Of a stretch of DNA of 64,000 bases, positions 32,404 to 44,784 are shown one piece after another (position 1 is the stretch's first letter; each line of letters starts with the position of its first letter). Source of the stretch: Akanthomyces muscarius (lineage: Eukaryota > Ascomycota > Sordariomycetes > Hypocreales > Cordycipitaceae); NCBI RefSeq assembly GCF_028009165.1, contig NC_079241.1:2852001-2916000 (forward strand), in the 5' to 3' direction. Below the pieces are notes generated by a model. The model was not told the DNA's origin. It ran no database searches and worked only from the letters and a program-made list of their open reading frames with translations. Position numbers and translations under genes: made by a program.

Positions 32404-34930
32404 GATGATGATGATACGTGGGTGATTCGCACACTGTATTTTGTGGTATGGACGTAAGGCTTTTTACGCATTATGAATGTTTGCAGAGTTGTCCTTTAAA
32501 GGGTTATAATCTCAGAAATGTATTAGAGAAAACAGCTACAGTGGCGGCATTGTTTAATGCGCGGTTGTTCTTTCTGTTTTCCTTTGTTCCATGTGTTGAA
32601 AGAAATTGTTTACTGTGAATGCAACTGTGAACGGCAAAGACCCGCCGCAGAAAGGCTGTGACAAGCAGTAACATGCTCACGGCAAAGTACAAAGTACAAA
32701 GAAAGCGATGCAATGAAAGGGGAGAAAAGAGAGAGAAAACAAGGCCTCTCCAGATACCTGTCGCTACCTCCTCCCCTCCCCCAGTAAGATTGTATGTAGC
32801 CGTCCCTAGCGATGTGAACCATACCCTCGTGTCAAGCTAAAAAAAAATTCTGCAGAGTACGAGTGGCTTTCCACCGACCGCCCTGACTGTATACGTAAAG
32901 CTTCCTTGGGAGTTTTGTCTTTCTGCTGTGGCGCACAACTACCGTCGCTATCCCAAGCCACGCGGACTCTTCCTATACGATATCTACTTGACAGTGAAGG
33001 TTACGATATCGTAATACGCAATGCCAAGTCTGTCGATGGACTCTTGTATCCACATTTCTTATTCTTTTACTTGTTGGAAAATTTCCGCGAGTTTTCCCGG
33101 CATCCTTCTGGTGTGACGATAGTCTCGTCGGCTGTGTGGTGGTACACATGGACCTTTGGTCTACACCACCAAAATCATATTGTAAATTGGATGCGCCACC
33201 AATTTAATTTGTGCAACGTTTCAGCCTGTTTCCTGTTATTTATGGTACAGGAAGACTTCTGTAATCATCGCTGCCAAAGATGTCTGTCATACTTTACACA
33301 TGTATTCAAGCACCCTTGACACATGCCCATATATTAGTTTCGGCACCAAAACCCTCCAACACAGACCGTAGCCTTGTTTCCTTTCCGTGGAATAACCCCA
33401 CGTATTTCCTCTATATACGTTGGTCAGCTTTGCTGTGTTGTAGTACATTTCGTTTAAAAGGCAGTCCCAGATGATGGACTAAACATCCCAAGCATCCGTC
33501 TACGATACCACGCCCCCATCATCTGACGCATAGAAGATGTAACACGTAATTACTTCTGTCGTATTTTCCCAGGACAAGTCCCGACGCCACCGACTTCATT
33601 CAACCGACGCCCTCGTGCCGTCCTCCGCTGCGGGCGACTACCGGCATGGCGCAGTCTTGGCAGATTGTCCACACCCCGGCATTGCATACAAGCCACAAAT
33701 CGAGTTTCCCTCTTGGCATCTCGACCACCATCGTGCGCCGCGCCATCAACCGCAGCGGAAATCTTCCGGGTGCCGTCTTTTGCCTCTAGATGATGCATTC
33801 CGCTCTGCATCTTCGGCTCATCGTCTTCTAACCCGCGCCCTATTGGGCAAGGCGCTAGATGCCGATCACTAAACCTTCAAGCCTCAAGGTGACGAGCTTC
33901 CCCAAACGGCTCGTCATCAGAGCCGGTGGTGCCGGATGTACAGTAATACTGTGGTGTCAACCTCTCCAGGGAGATAGGCTGATTGACACCTCTGCTCACT
34001 GCCACTACCCAGGCAGGTACCAGGCAACCAACCAGGTTGAAAGCGCGATTCAAGGGCTGACAAGGTTTGGAACCCCCGCCTCGCTAACATCCCAAAGTGG
34101 CAACTGTGCTGATCTCCGCACATCAGTTGCTATAAACGTGAAACTCGTGTTCTGACTCGAGACAGCCATGCTTATTAGAGAGGGAATTAGGCTGACTTTG
34201 GTAAACAATTCCTACCAGCCTTTGGCTCAGGCAAAAGAATTGGTTGCAACACCAAGCAGGCTCTTGAAATACTCAACATACGTCACACACTAGTAGCAAA
34301 GCCAGCCGTTTCCGAGTCCAATCGCCATGACTCAAACATGGTCACGTACATTACCAGACTAGCGCCCCTATTTCAGGAATTATTCTTACGGCCGGCCGGC
34401 ATCGCTTGGCATCTTGAGGCGCACTTTGGCAGCTTGGCAGCACCCCACGAACAAAAGCCCGAAGTCGCATTTCCGGAACATGTACGAAATCGTGGAGAAA
34501 GCTTCTCGTACTAAAGATAGCAGACAGTAGGACACCCACTCAGTCAATGTTGCGACGTCGGTGGTAAAGGGAAATCGCCATAGAGACCTTCCGTTCCGGG
34601 CAGGTGGATGACCGGGTGCCGCATTAGCGATCGGCGCCGCTTCATTTACGTAAAGCCGACTACCACACATGTAAGCACCAACTCGAACTCTGGGGGAGGA
34701 GGCTGCTGGTCTGCCCATTTGCCCATCACGAGGATTGAAACGGTCTAAGTCGGTTCGGGCAGGCCACGCAATAAGAGGTCATGATATTCTTATCCTGATG
34801 CGGTGGCAAACGAGTTCCGCCTTGGTGAGTACCCCGGCCCGGCAAGTGTATCAGGCTCGGCCAACGAGATTATGATAGAATGCGTGCGTCGGGCAATGAT
34901 TACCACTGGGGGCATGTGTAGATCTGAACA
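32404..34930. other. 2.5-kb intergenic region
   Basis: Mixed composition, with an A/T-rich stretch at 32820-33480. Short frames only; none carries a motif or links by splice sites into a longer protein. No gene called. Confidence 0.45.
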
Positions 34931-34932
34931 TG

Positions 34933-34940
34933 TATAAATA
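34933..34940 (+). promoter_or_regulatory. TATA box of the eqolisin gene
   Basis: TATAAATA lies 83-90 bases before the ATG at 35023, leaving room for a ~50-base leader. It is one of the clearest core promoters in the window and fits a strongly induced secreted protease. Confidence 0.5.
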
Positions 34941-35022
34941 CATCTCCATTGTCCCTCCCCAGATCAACACTGTGCTTCCCCTCAGATCATCTCATCCTCA
35001 TTAGTAAAGCACCACGATCAAG

Positions 35023-35827
35023 ATGAAGACTGCCGCCGCCGTCGCTCTTCTCTCCGTCACCGGCGTGCTCGCCGCCCCCAAGCCCAACAGCAGAGTCCCT
35101 GTTGGTGGCCCGCTGCACAAGAAGGTCGGCACCTTTTCCGGCCAGCAGGTCGAGTCGCCCTGGGGCGGTGGTGTCCAGGAGGGCAACGGCTGGACCTTTG
35201 TCACCGGCACCACCAAGATTCCCAACATCAGCGGCCAGGACAGCTACGCTGGCACCGCTGCCTGGGTTGGCATTGATGGTACGTTTTCCTCCACACGATT
35301 CCCCCCCGTCCTCTCTTTGTCTCTCATGGACCAGCTCATGCTAACACCTTTGGGGGGTAATAGGCTACAGCTGCCAGAGTGCCATCCTCCAGACCGGCGT
35401 CCAGGCCCACGGCGACGGCACCGTCCGCGCCTGGTACGAGTGGTGGCCCGAGCCTCCCGTGTACTACGACGACCAGTTCCCCGTCAGCGACGGCGACGTG
35501 ATCCGCATGTCGGTCAACGCCACCTCGGCCAATTCGGGCACCTCGACCCTCGAGAACCTCACCACCGGCCGCCACATCACCACCCCCTACCGGAACATGC
35601 GCGAGTCCCTCTGCCAGAGCGACGCCGAGTGGATCCTCGAGTACGGCGGCGACTCGCAGACCTTTGCCAACTTTGGCGAGTGGGATTTCTACGACACGTC
35701 CGCCACCTCCCGCCAGGGCAGCGTCGGCGCCGACGGCAGCCGCATCACAAACGTCCAGATCGACGGCCAGACCCTCACCAACTGCCAGGCCAACGGCCAG
35801 GGCGTCCAGTGCGCCTACAGCGGTTAG
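35023..35827 (+). CDS. Secreted glutamic endopeptidase, eqolisin/peptidase G1 family (239 aa)
   Basis: Exons 35023..35278 and 35364..35827; intron 85 nt with GTACGT donor, CTAAC branch point and TAG acceptor, interrupting the conserved WVGIDG. Signal peptide MKTAAAVALLSVTGVLA. The mature part matches scytalidoglutamic peptidase and aspergillopepsin II: GTAAWVGIDGYSCQSAILQT, with the catalytic Gln in ILQTG (Gln95), then AWYEWWPEP, STLENLTTG and the Glu-bearing motif DAEWILEYGG (residues 172-181). These enzymes cleave proteins at acid pH outside the cell with a Gln/Glu dyad and are pepstatin-insensitive. The pro-region (residues ~18-40) is short for the family. Cys89 and Cys169 could form a disulfide. 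All landmarks of an active enzyme are present. Confidence 0.93.
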
Positions 35828-36343
35828 AGGGAAAATGTCTCGCGAGGTAGGAAGCAGTCTGAAGAAAGGGCTGGGACACGTATATAACGAACAAATAAAG
35901 TAAATATGAGAAAGTGTAACACATAAGCGAAATGTGAACATCTGCTTCATCTGTGCCAAGTCCGTTGTTAATTGACATGTGCAAGGTCGGGGCTTTGGCG
36001 TCAGTTGCGTTCGTCACTACTGCTGCGGCACATATCGAAACTGCTGCAGAGTCGCGGTTGATCATCTGCACTCTCGCTCGTCATGTATGTACACGTTCGC
36101 GGAGCTTGAAACAAGAGAGTGTGACCTTGAAACATGTGCAAGTTGTCGCCGTGGGTGTCACTGAATGAAAGTCCGAAAATGAATATTTGCTGAGTGGCTT
36201 GTTGAACTGGCATGTCTCTATTTATGTATAGCTTCTGCTGCGCCATTACGTGCAGCGCACTCGAGCTATAGCAAACAACCTATTTAAATACATGTCAATA
36301 TATATACACTAGAAACATTCAATCGTCATTTCATTCATTCCAG
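35828..36343. other. Intergenic between convergent secreted-enzyme genes
   Basis: 516 A/T-rich bases, including ATATATA near 36299-36305. Presumably the 3' untranslated regions of both genes. No gene. Confidence 0.5.
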
Positions 36344-37369
36344 TTACGAGCAGAGGAAGTCAACCACCACGGCGTGGAAAGCAGATGGGTCGGACAGCTG
36401 AGGAGCGTGGCCGAGATCCTTGAACTGATGCAGCTGACCATGCGGAAGCTGAGAAGCGACATAAGGTCCAAGAACGTCAAAGTGACCGAGTTTGGCAGCG
36501 ACGTCCGGCGGGCTCCACTGCGATCCAATGGCAGTTTTGTCCTTATCACCGACAATGAGGAGTGTGTTGGGGGTGAGGTCACCAAAGTAGTGGGCAACGG
36601 GCGATGTCAGCACCATGTCGACAATCTGGGCTTGATTTTTGATAAACTGCTCGCGCTTTGAGCCGTTGTAGATGTTGACAAGCATGTTGACCCACGTGTC
36701 GTAGGAACTCTTCCACTGGCCGACGTAGTAGACTTCCTGCTCATAGCCCCGAATCGACTTGTAATTTTGAGCCGCCTCAGACTTGTAGCTATCGTCAAGA
36801 GCAATGTACGGGACGCCCTTTTCCACGTAGTCCTCAAGGCCGACTGGGTCGATGAGAACGAGCTTCTCAATCATGTCGGGGTATTGCAGGCCGAATCGGA
36901 TTGAGAGCATGCCACCGAGGGAGTGGCCAATCAAGGTGATTTTCTTGATTCCTAGAGTCGTGAGCAGCGCTTGCGTGTTCTTGGCCAGCTGGTTGGTGCT
37001 GAACTGGTAGTTGGTGGGCTTGGTGCTCTTGCAGAAGCCGACCTGGTCCGGGGCAATGACGCGGTAGCCAGTGCTAGCAAGGACATCGATCGTGTCGCCC
37101 CAGGTAGGACCGCAAAAGTTCTTGCCGTGCAAAACGACGGCAGTTTTGCCGTTGGGTGCGCAGGAGGGAGGAATGTCCATAAAGGCCATCTCCAGGTCCT
37201 GGAGCTGGTTGTGGAAGCGGAAGAGCTTCACCGGATGCGGGTATGTGAAGTTGGAGCCATTGAGGTCATTGTCGAAGGGCCCGTTGTTAATAGAGCCGTT
37301 CGTCTGCGCTGAGACAAAACCGACGCCGAGCAAGCCAGCGGCCACAAGTCCTGAGAACGAAAAGCGCAT
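36344..37369 (-). CDS. Secreted alpha/beta hydrolase (341 aa)
   Basis: Start at the ATG at 37369 in the context TTCACCATG; the frame continues upstream only without an ATG. Signal peptide MRFSFSGLVAAGLLGVGFVSA. The fold landmarks are all present: oxyanion region HGKNFCGPTW (81-90), strand GYRVIAPDQVGFCKSTKP, nucleophile elbow GHSLGG with Ser150, acid in LLIVGDKDKTAIG and His in DLGHAPQLSDP. This is the prolyl-iminopeptidase/epoxide-hydrolase-like branch of the superfamily rather than a lipase or cutinase. N-glycosylation sequons near the N-terminus (NGS, NGSNFT) fit secretion. The substrate cannot be predicted. Next to the eqolisin gene in convergent orientation. Confidence 0.87.
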   Translation of the reverse strand: MRFSFSGLVAAGLLGVGFVSAQTNGSINNGPFDNDLNGSNFTYPHPVKLFRFHNQLQDLEMAFMDIPPSCAPNGKTAVVLHGKNFCGPTWGDTIDVLASTGYRVIAPDQVGFCKSTKPTNYQFSTNQLAKNTQALLTTLGIKKITLIGHSLGGMLSIRFGLQYPDMIEKLVLIDPVGLEDYVEKGVPYIALDDSYKSEAAQNYKSIRGYEQEVYYVGQWKSSYDTWVNMLVNIYNGSKREQFIKNQAQIVDMVLTSPVAHYFGDLTPNTLLIVGDKDKTAIGSQWSPPDVAAKLGHFDVLGPYVASQLPHGQLHQFKDLGHAPQLSDPSAFHAVVVDFLCS

Positions 37370-40300
37370 GGTGAATACGAGATCGCGCTCTTGCGGATGG
37401 CGGGGAGAGCGGAGATGCTGCACGACGGCGTGCAAGACACCAGCGACACGACGCAGGGTAGGAGTTCTGACGAGAGCGGCGCCCGGTGCCAGAAAGGTGA
37501 GGCTGTTGTGGCCGATGGAGTGTTTTAATCAGTCGCGGAAAGGTAAGGAAAGAAAAAAAACTGCCAGCACAGAAGCTCATGTAACGTAGGTGCCAAGATG
37601 CATGCAGGTGCTCTGAATGAAGTAGTGAGCGGCGTGGTGTTCGCAGGGAATACACGGTGGAGTGGTCTTTTGTACTAGGCGCAGAAAACCGATGCAAGGA
37701 GGTGGAGAGAACCGTCTAATAATTTTACAAACTGGTACCACATGTACCAGGTAAAGGGGCGAGTAACTTGAATTGTCGTAGCCCGCCATGTGTTATTGCG
37801 TTAGCTTTCCAGGTCGCCCAGAGCTAGACCAACCAACCTCCATGCTTGCTGTCAGGGGGGTGCACTGGTGGCCGCCACGAGGCTGCGTCTGTGCCAAGAT
37901 ATGCGGGCTAGTTCTGTACACCAGCTCCGTGGCCTAATTGACAAATACCCGGCCCATTCCCCGGTGGGAGCTTGAGATTCGGATAGTCTCTTGATCCCGA
38001 TAGCCACGAATAGCATCATCTGTAGACTCTGATAGTGGCAAGCTCACTTTTCGCATGGTCCGTATCGTACTGATATGGGGACGACAGCTAGCGAGCCCCA
38101 GAATCATCATGACTGACAGCGGGATTTGGGGCCACTAGTCGGGGCTGCTCGGCGTCGTCTTGATAACTTATTAGTGGGCAATTCTAGCTCTCTGGTGCCA
38201 TTGCTTGGGCCGAGGATGAGGATGGGTATCATAGAGCTTCTGGCAAGATGAATTGAATTCCCATAGATTTCCCTAGCCACTGTGAGATATTAGCCCGAGC
38301 GGCACAACGGATGTTCGTGCCGCTGGAAAAAGAGACGTGTGTACGGCGAGGTTTCGGCACCGACAGCTGCTCTAATTGTTTGCTTGGATGGTGGCCTGTG
38401 CTGCAGAGGCATGTCTCTGAGAGGGAAAATCGTTGCGTTACGTCCATGTGTAGGTGATATCGACATGGCTGGCCAGATATAAGGAATAAGCGATATATGA
38501 GACTGCGTTATATTGATTGCTGGGCATGATGTGAAAGCTCTTGGTGGATGATGCAGGATGCAAGTTGGCAAACGGCTGTGCAAAAGACTGCCAGCTACGC
38601 ACGGCCAACTGTGGTAGGCGGCAGCTGACAGACACTGGAGGAGCATCAATTGTTTGAGTCAACATCCACCCCAATTCTGCACACATTGCGATCGATTCAC
38701 ATATGTCCTTTCCATCTCTGCGGCGATTCTAGGCTCCCCTCTCCCCAACTTCCTAAATCGACCTTTGCACGATTGCCACACCAGCCCACAACCAGGGTCT
38801 CCTAGAAATCCAGCTAAGCTAGCAAAGTTGCGCTGCACCGGCAGCCGCAAGGTGCACATGACGGTCGTCCGGATGCTCTACATTGATTCTTCCCGGATTT
38901 GGCGACTCGCCCGCCCGGTGTGATATCGGCCAGCTTCCCCTCTCAGTTCTGCAACTCACAGGGTTCATGCTGCCCGACCTGCCCCGTTTGGCATCGTCCA
39001 GCGGCTAGCGACTAATGCACTCCGTGTTTGGGCAGGATTGTCGCCGGCGCAGAGAGCTGGTCCGTGAAGTGCATTAGCCATGTCGATAACTTGGCTGCAA
39101 CCGGGCCTTCTACGCTCAATGCGCAGAACTGAATCATCTCGCCGGTACGCTGGCAAGCTAGGTTGGCTGATGCACCATCAGTAAACCAAATCTTGATAGC
39201 CCAACTCTTTTGCCACAAAACATACACAGTTTGACAGCCTCAAATTCAGTGGCAACGGGCAAAGTTGTTATGGGGGCGAAAAGACTCACAGACATCATCC
39301 CATGTCCTCTCTTCGCTAGTTATAGTTCGACAATGCTCGGGAACTTGGCTAGCCCACCCGCCAGGACCCCAACGGCCCTGCGCGGGGCTCAATCTTTCGT
39401 ATCTCAGACAAGCACCTTCACGAGACCGATTTCCACCAGTTAGCGGTAATGGCTACCGCGACGGCTTGTTGTTAGCTGCCGCACCATGCGTAGCTCTGTT
39501 TGCTCCCTCTTAGTTCTGCTTTGCCAGCCAAGAATCATCCGATCAGGGCCGTCGGCCGCGCACCGACAAGGCTCACAGTACTTTCGGCCGTCAAAACTCC
39601 GGGGCCATGCGTCCAGAGGCTTGACAGTCCAGCGGTTGAAGCTTCCGACTGTAGTAATAAAACTTCCTGCAGCCACGAAACTGCCCGGCCCCTATCGGGC
39701 ATTGTCAGGCTAGCTAGCCTCACTCAAGGCTGTGGGTGCTGTGACAGCGCGTCCCTACCCTTGACTGACCCTGCGTCTTAGCAACTCTGGACTTATTAGG
39801 CTCTGCCAGGGCAGCTTTTCTACCGATCGGTAATTGTAAAAGTGTCCGGTCATGTCAAGCCAAAACACATAGTCCAAAGTTCTTGCATGTCAGGTTGCAT
39901 TCAGCACCTGAATCATGTAATGAACGCTAATCCGTATTGTCTACATGCACCACGTGGCAGAAGGCGGAGAGGATGCGCAAAAGCCGAGCGGTTCTGGCCT
40001 CTGCGCTGAAGAATATGGATTTTACTCAGTATTCATGCAGTACTAGCCTTGTGAGGCAACAAAAGATGTCGTCTTGGGCAATGTCGCGACGTACATGTCG
40101 CCCATGCATGTTAGCCTTACACCATCACCGTCTAGCTTCCTGTGGCCGAAACATGGGCAGGCGGTCAACTGCGCTACAGCGCTGGATATGGTAGCGTCTC
40201 GGGGAAAAAATTGAGAGGGGTACTGACTCAGTTCGTTGTCATGCTGTGCCTGCTGCCACACCTCAATGATCAAGGAAACGCAGACGGGTTCTTTTGTGCG

Positions 40301-40954
40301 GCGGGGGATGTTGTTATAACCGTTGAGAGAACTTATAGGAAACCGGGGTCCCGCATAACCACCTACCCGAACAGGCAGCAGGCCGTGGTTCAGCTCATTT
40401 CGCAGCTCAACTCTACGAGGTCAATCCGCGAGGCGCAGGTCTGCGATAGATTGCCTTGATATTCTTGGGGCTATACTGAGTAAGGCTCTATACGAGTTTG
40501 AAACGAGAAAAGACGCACGTCCGATTGGTGAGAGCAAATCGCTTTCACGCGACCACAGGTGAAGCACTACTCGAACAGCTAGTGTAGCCTAATGCGCGCC
40601 TTGCATGGTGTTGCATGGGTGCTCATCCTGTTCGTACCATCGCCTGCTTTGATTATCTTTTTGCTCGAGCGGGGTGAGGTGATGGTGGTGGTCTATGCTT
40701 GCTGCGCAGTCGAAACACTGCACCACCGCTCATCGATGTGCTCGCCCATCCGCCCTAGCCTGCATACGTTTACGTTTATGCTTGAGATGGTATTTTCCAC
40801 TTCTATTATAAGATGCCCCTCCCCCGGGCCCTGTCTCCCGAGGTTGCTCCCTTTGTAGAGACCCCACGTATATACACCCATACCTTTGTTGACTTGCCTT
40901 CACTTTCGAGATACCCAGGCAACACTGCGGGTTGGCTGATTTTAGTCTGTCGCA
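37370..40954. other. 3.6-kb gene-free region
   Basis: I find no coding gene. The stretch contains short A/T-rich patches, scattered CTAGC words and a small inverted repeat with CTAATGCACT at about 39011-39020 and its complement near 39067-39078. No transposase, reverse transcriptase or terminal repeat is recognisable. The first 100 bases are promoter of the alpha/beta hydrolase; TATTATAAG near 40803 may serve the rhodopsin-domain gene. Confidence 0.45.
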
Positions 40955-42332
40955 ATGACTGTGTTCGAAAGTCAATCAGCAGCAAGCCATGCCGACTACG
41001 TGCGCATTCCTTGTATCGTCTTCTTTGCAATTACGCCCATATTTCTAGTTATTCGGGTATATAATCGCATATCGAGGAGGACTGGTCTCGGCTGGGACGA
41101 TGGCACCATCATCATCTCCTATGTAAGATTACAAATTCTTCTTCCTACAAGAAGTGGCAGGCTAATTTCATTTCCCAGTTCTGCACATTGACTGTCATGA
41201 TTTTCATGATGGTATCTGTGGAGGCCGGTTTTGGAAAGCACATCAAGACGCTTTCGAGGCCCGACAAGCTCAAGACACTACAGGTACTTCTCTTTCGGGA
41301 TTTTGCACAATATAGAAGTTCATTAACACGAGAATAGATGTTTTACATTGCCCAGATCTTCTACAAACTCACCATTAATCTCACCAAGACCTCGATTCTA
41401 TTACTGTATCGTCGAATCTTTGTTCAACAGTGGTTCCGATATAGCTGCAACACATTGATCTGCATCATTATGGCTTACTGTGTTGCCACCACAGCCTCTT
41501 CCATCTGGCAATGCACACCCATTCCTTTCGCTTGGGACAAGTCCCTCCATGGCAGCTGCATCAGCATGATCAAGAATTGGTATGCCAATGCCGGCTTCGC
41601 CATTGCCACGGATGTCTTGATCCTCAGCCTTCCGATGCAACCTATCTGGGCTAGCAAGCTTCCTGTCAACCAGAAGCGTGCTCTCATGCTTATTTTTGCT
41701 CTCGGTGGTTTGTATGTACACTTGCTCACATCACTGTGGTCAGAGAAGCTGACTTTTACTACAAAGTGTCACCGTCACCTCAATCCTGCGCGCCACGACC
41801 CTCAACTTTTCCATCACCTCGCCCGACGTAACATGTAAGTAGATGGTCGATCATTTACCTCATATTCCTCTAACCAAGGACCCCAGACGACATTTCATCC
41901 ACGCTCTGGACCATGATTGAGATGAACGTCGCCATCATCTGCGCATGTCTTCCGATGTGCCGCATGGTCCTCGCCTGGATACTTCCTGGTCTCTTCGGAT
42001 CCATGACCGTCTCGTCTACGGCAAAGAATGCCCAATCCTCCGGCTCGTCCGATCCCACAATAACCATTGGCCACCGGCGCCTGCGCTCTCTCAACGGCGA
42101 GTGGGCACCCTATGCCAGGCCAAGCAAGGCCGAGGGCATGAGTCACAGCTCTGTGCATCATCACGAGCAGACCAGCGAGGATTTCATCCTTGCACCGTAT
42201 CAGAAAGCCTACCTTCAGGAGGATTCCGATGGTGTTATCCGCAAAACCACTCAGTACGAGGTGTACTACGAGCACGAGGACTCCAAGGCCGAGAACGGGC
42301 GATCCAATACCACCCGCGTGTACGCTGTATGA
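40955..42332 (+). CDS. Fungal rhodopsin-domain (PTH11-related) seven-TM protein (386 aa)
   Basis: Exons 40955..41122, 41179..41283, 41338..41711, 41767..41834, 41887..42332; four introns of 52-56 nt, frame closes. The N-terminus is short and lacks a CFEM domain. The seven hydrophobic segments are spread over residues ~20-280. Family landmarks are the first loop RISRRTGLGWDDGTIIISY, EAGFGKHIKTL after TM2, FYKLTINLTKTSILLLYRRI, the loop WQCTPIPFAWDK with its conserved Cys, and ITSPDVTYDISSTLWTMIE before the last helix (IICACLPMCRMVL). The C-terminal ~110 residues are cytosolic and acidic. This family includes Pth11-like receptors and many integral membrane proteins near secondary metabolism genes; ligand unknown. 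The last intron falls in the conserved D-x-T-Y/W-D motif. Confidence 0.88.
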
Positions 42333-42776
42333 AGTGCGAATGGCAAAAGGAAGCGAAAAGTATGGCAATCAAAATACCCAGGTTTTCACGCGGCGGGAGT
42401 ATACAATACATGGTCATGGATATCGGTGGTTCTCTTCTACATTTTCCTCTCTTGCTTTTTATTTCTTGTTTCTAGGGCTACATTGTATTTGCTAGGCGGC
42501 GTACGGGGTTCTTAGCGGACAATGGGGGATATCTCCAACGACTGTTATACGGGGCAAAAGATGGTACAATTTGCATGTTTAGGTGCACAGATGATGCCAC
42601 GACACTCTTTAATTCTGCAGTATAAACAGCCTGCAATAATGAACATGTTTTCTTTTCTTTTTTTGTCTCGCTATGATGGCAAGTGCGACGGTGACATGTA
42701 AGCATCTATTTATCCGCAGGCTAGAAAATATACAGGAGTATAGTAGTACATATTATGGTAGACAATGAACAGCAAT
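42333..42776. other. Intergenic between convergent genes
   Basis: 444 bases of A/T-rich 3' flanking sequence with no coding frame of interest. Confidence 0.5.
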
Positions 42777-44048
42777 CTAGCTCATGCCGTCCATAAACTC
42801 GACACGGTCGAGGAGCATCTGGCGGTAGCCCATGTACTCCCGCAGACCCTCCCAGTCCGCGCCCGTCTCCTCACCATGTCTCCAGGGCTCCTTGAAACCC
42901 CAAGCCAGGGCCACCTTGTCCAGGGCGGCGCGCTCCTCCTCGCGCATCCAGCGATAGCGCAGCGGCGTACCAGGAGTCCAGGTGACGCGCTTCATCTGGT
43001 CTTTGTGGCTGAGCTTGGCAATGATGCCGAGCGAGCCGACGACAAAGAGATAGCCCGAGATGCCAGCAGCGCCAATAGCCGTGGCGGTCGTCACGTCCAT
43101 GGTGTTTTGCCAGTAGGCGGCGTAGGCAGTCGACAGGCCAATGATGCCAAAGGGCAGTGTCATGAGGCCAATGGCGGGCGCCGTGCCGTGCTTGATGAGC
43201 TTGGCGCGCTTGAACGCGGGAACGCAGAAGCCGGCCTCGATAATACCGAGCGACGCATCCAGATTCTTGGCTTCAATAGCTGTCTGCAACGCCATGTTGA
43301 CAACCGCCGTCTCGACGGCGCGCGAGGCGGCGTTGGGGTTTGAGCGCTGGTACGCGATGATGCCGTTCTTGACCACAGGCTTGCTCTTCTTGGCGTAGAG
43401 CTCAAACACGGCCGGGAGCGACTCGGGGCGGCCCAGCTGGTTTTGGATGCGGACGTACGCCTCCAGGAACTCGGGCGCCATTTCGACGTTTGGGTTGCTG
43501 ATGATGTTCCACGCGGCGTACGAGATGCGGTTCGTCGCGTCGGCTATGCGCGTGTCGATGGCCAGCTTGGAGCCCGTCCGCTCGGCGTTGAGGGAGGCCA
43601 GCCGCGAGGCGGAGGCCTTGCTCTGCGACTCGGCGCGCTTCAGCTGCGGGTGGATGGCGGTCGCGGCGCGCAGGCAGGACTGCAGCGCCGCCGTCGTCAG
43701 CTGCTTCGCGGGGATGCCGTCGACGGACAGAAACTTTTTGCTGCTGTCCTCGGCGAGGGCGGCGAGCTCGGTCGGGTCCGTGATGCGCTGGACTTTGGTG
43801 CCGACGGCGGCAGAGGCAGCAGCGTCCGTCTGGTTCAGGCCTGCGTTTGGCGGCGTGGCAACACTGCTGCTGGACCAGCGAAGACTGGTATTCTTCCACG
43901 TCGGTGGTTTCTTCGCATGTCGGCTGCTGGAAGCAATCAATGATCGGCCGAGAAGTGGGATGGCAGCGCCTGCGGAGCGCGGGATCACGGCGCAGGACTG
44001 GCAGACGAAACCGCCCACTGCGCGAGTCGATGCAGAGCGCATTGTCAT
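42777..44048 (-). CDS. Mitochondrial membrane protein (423 aa), family not named
   Basis: A single exon from the ATG at 44048. The N-terminal ~60 residues are rich in Arg, Ser and Ala without acids (RSASTRAVGG, then RSLIASSSRHAKK), a typical mitochondrial presequence. A helical soluble region follows (residues ~85-290) with repeat-like helices (AVETAVVNMALQTAIEAKNL). Two hydrophobic segments come next, at about 292-312 (GLMTLPFGIIGLSTAYAAYW) and 321-345 (AIGAAGISGYLFVVGSLGII), then a charged C-terminus with RYRWMREEERAALDKVALAW. The helical repeats hint at a TPR/PPR-like fold. It is probably an inner-membrane protein with a matrix or intermembrane domain, possibly in organelle gene expression, but I cannot assign a named orthologue. 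Confidence 0.7.
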   Translation of the reverse strand: MTMRSASTRAVGGFVCQSCAVIPRSAGAAIPLLGRSLIASSSRHAKKPPTWKNTSLRWSSSSVATPPNAGLNQTDAAASAAVGTKVQRITDPTELAALAEDSSKKFLSVDGIPAKQLTTAALQSCLRAATAIHPQLKRAESQSKASASRLASLNAERTGSKLAIDTRIADATNRISYAAWNIISNPNVEMAPEFLEAYVRIQNQLGRPESLPAVFELYAKKSKPVVKNGIIAYQRSNPNAASRAVETAVVNMALQTAIEAKNLDASLGIIEAGFCVPAFKRAKLIKHGTAPAIGLMTLPFGIIGLSTAYAAYWQNTMDVTTATAIGAAGISGYLFVVGSLGIIAKLSHKDQMKRVTWTPGTPLRYRWMREEERAALDKVALAWGFKEPWRHGEETGADWEGLREYMGYRQMLLDRVEFMDGMS

Positions 44049-44784
44049 GGCGGTGATGAGTCTTCAGGACTCGGAGTAGTTATGTCGTCTCTCCGTCGGT
44101 TTCCACGTTCTCGCTTGACTGCTGATCAGGGTGTAAGTTCCCAAAATAGCTGTCGTCGGCAGGGAGGTGACGGGACCCTTGAAGTGAAGATGAGAAGAAA
44201 TTATTAGCGCCATGATTGGACCTCAGGAGAATGGAGACCCCTCTACAGTGCATGTCAGCTACCTACCTAAATTCAGGCCCTGTCGACATTGAGCAACCTG
44301 ACACTTGACATTGTCTTTCAATAAATCCTGAAAATTTTGATATACCCCATTGATCAATGCTTTCAGAATCTATCTACCATAAAAATATAGCTTTCAATTC
44401 TTGCTGCATGGGCGCGTCCCTCAAGGCAGCCGTAAAAGTTCCCGCTGAGGTGGGGCAGACAGCCAAGCCACTGCGTTCTTGGGCAGCTCTTGCGCGGCCC
44501 AGTGCCACCCCAATGACGAAACCAAAGCATCTCACACGAGACAGCTGCATATCGAAATCCGTATCCTGCATGCAACATTGATAGCTGATCAGGCCACGCA
44601 GCGCATATACCCGTCTTCCGCAGACCGTTGGCAAACCCCGCGACTCCATCAAAGGCACCCAACTGCCACCTCTCGCGAACAGATAGCTGTTCAGTCGACC
44701 CAACAACCACCCCGTCTTGCATCTCTGTCCACGACGGCTGCTACTCCGAGATAAAAGACTGTCGATTGAGCTTCGCGATATACA
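44049..44784. promoter_or_regulatory. Shared divergent promoter
   Basis: 736 bases between the mitochondrial protein gene (minus) and the verprolin gene (plus), both starting outward. No coding frame has merit; probably both promoters. Confidence 0.5.

Noticed and set aside
39009..39080. Inverted repeat with CTAATGCACT
   Set aside because: Only ten bases per arm with ~47 bases between; too short for a transposon end and without any associated gene.
43443..44079. Plus-strand frames opposite the mitochondrial membrane protein gene
   Set aside because: Antisense shadows with Arg/Gly/Val bias; the minus strand has presequence and TM segments.
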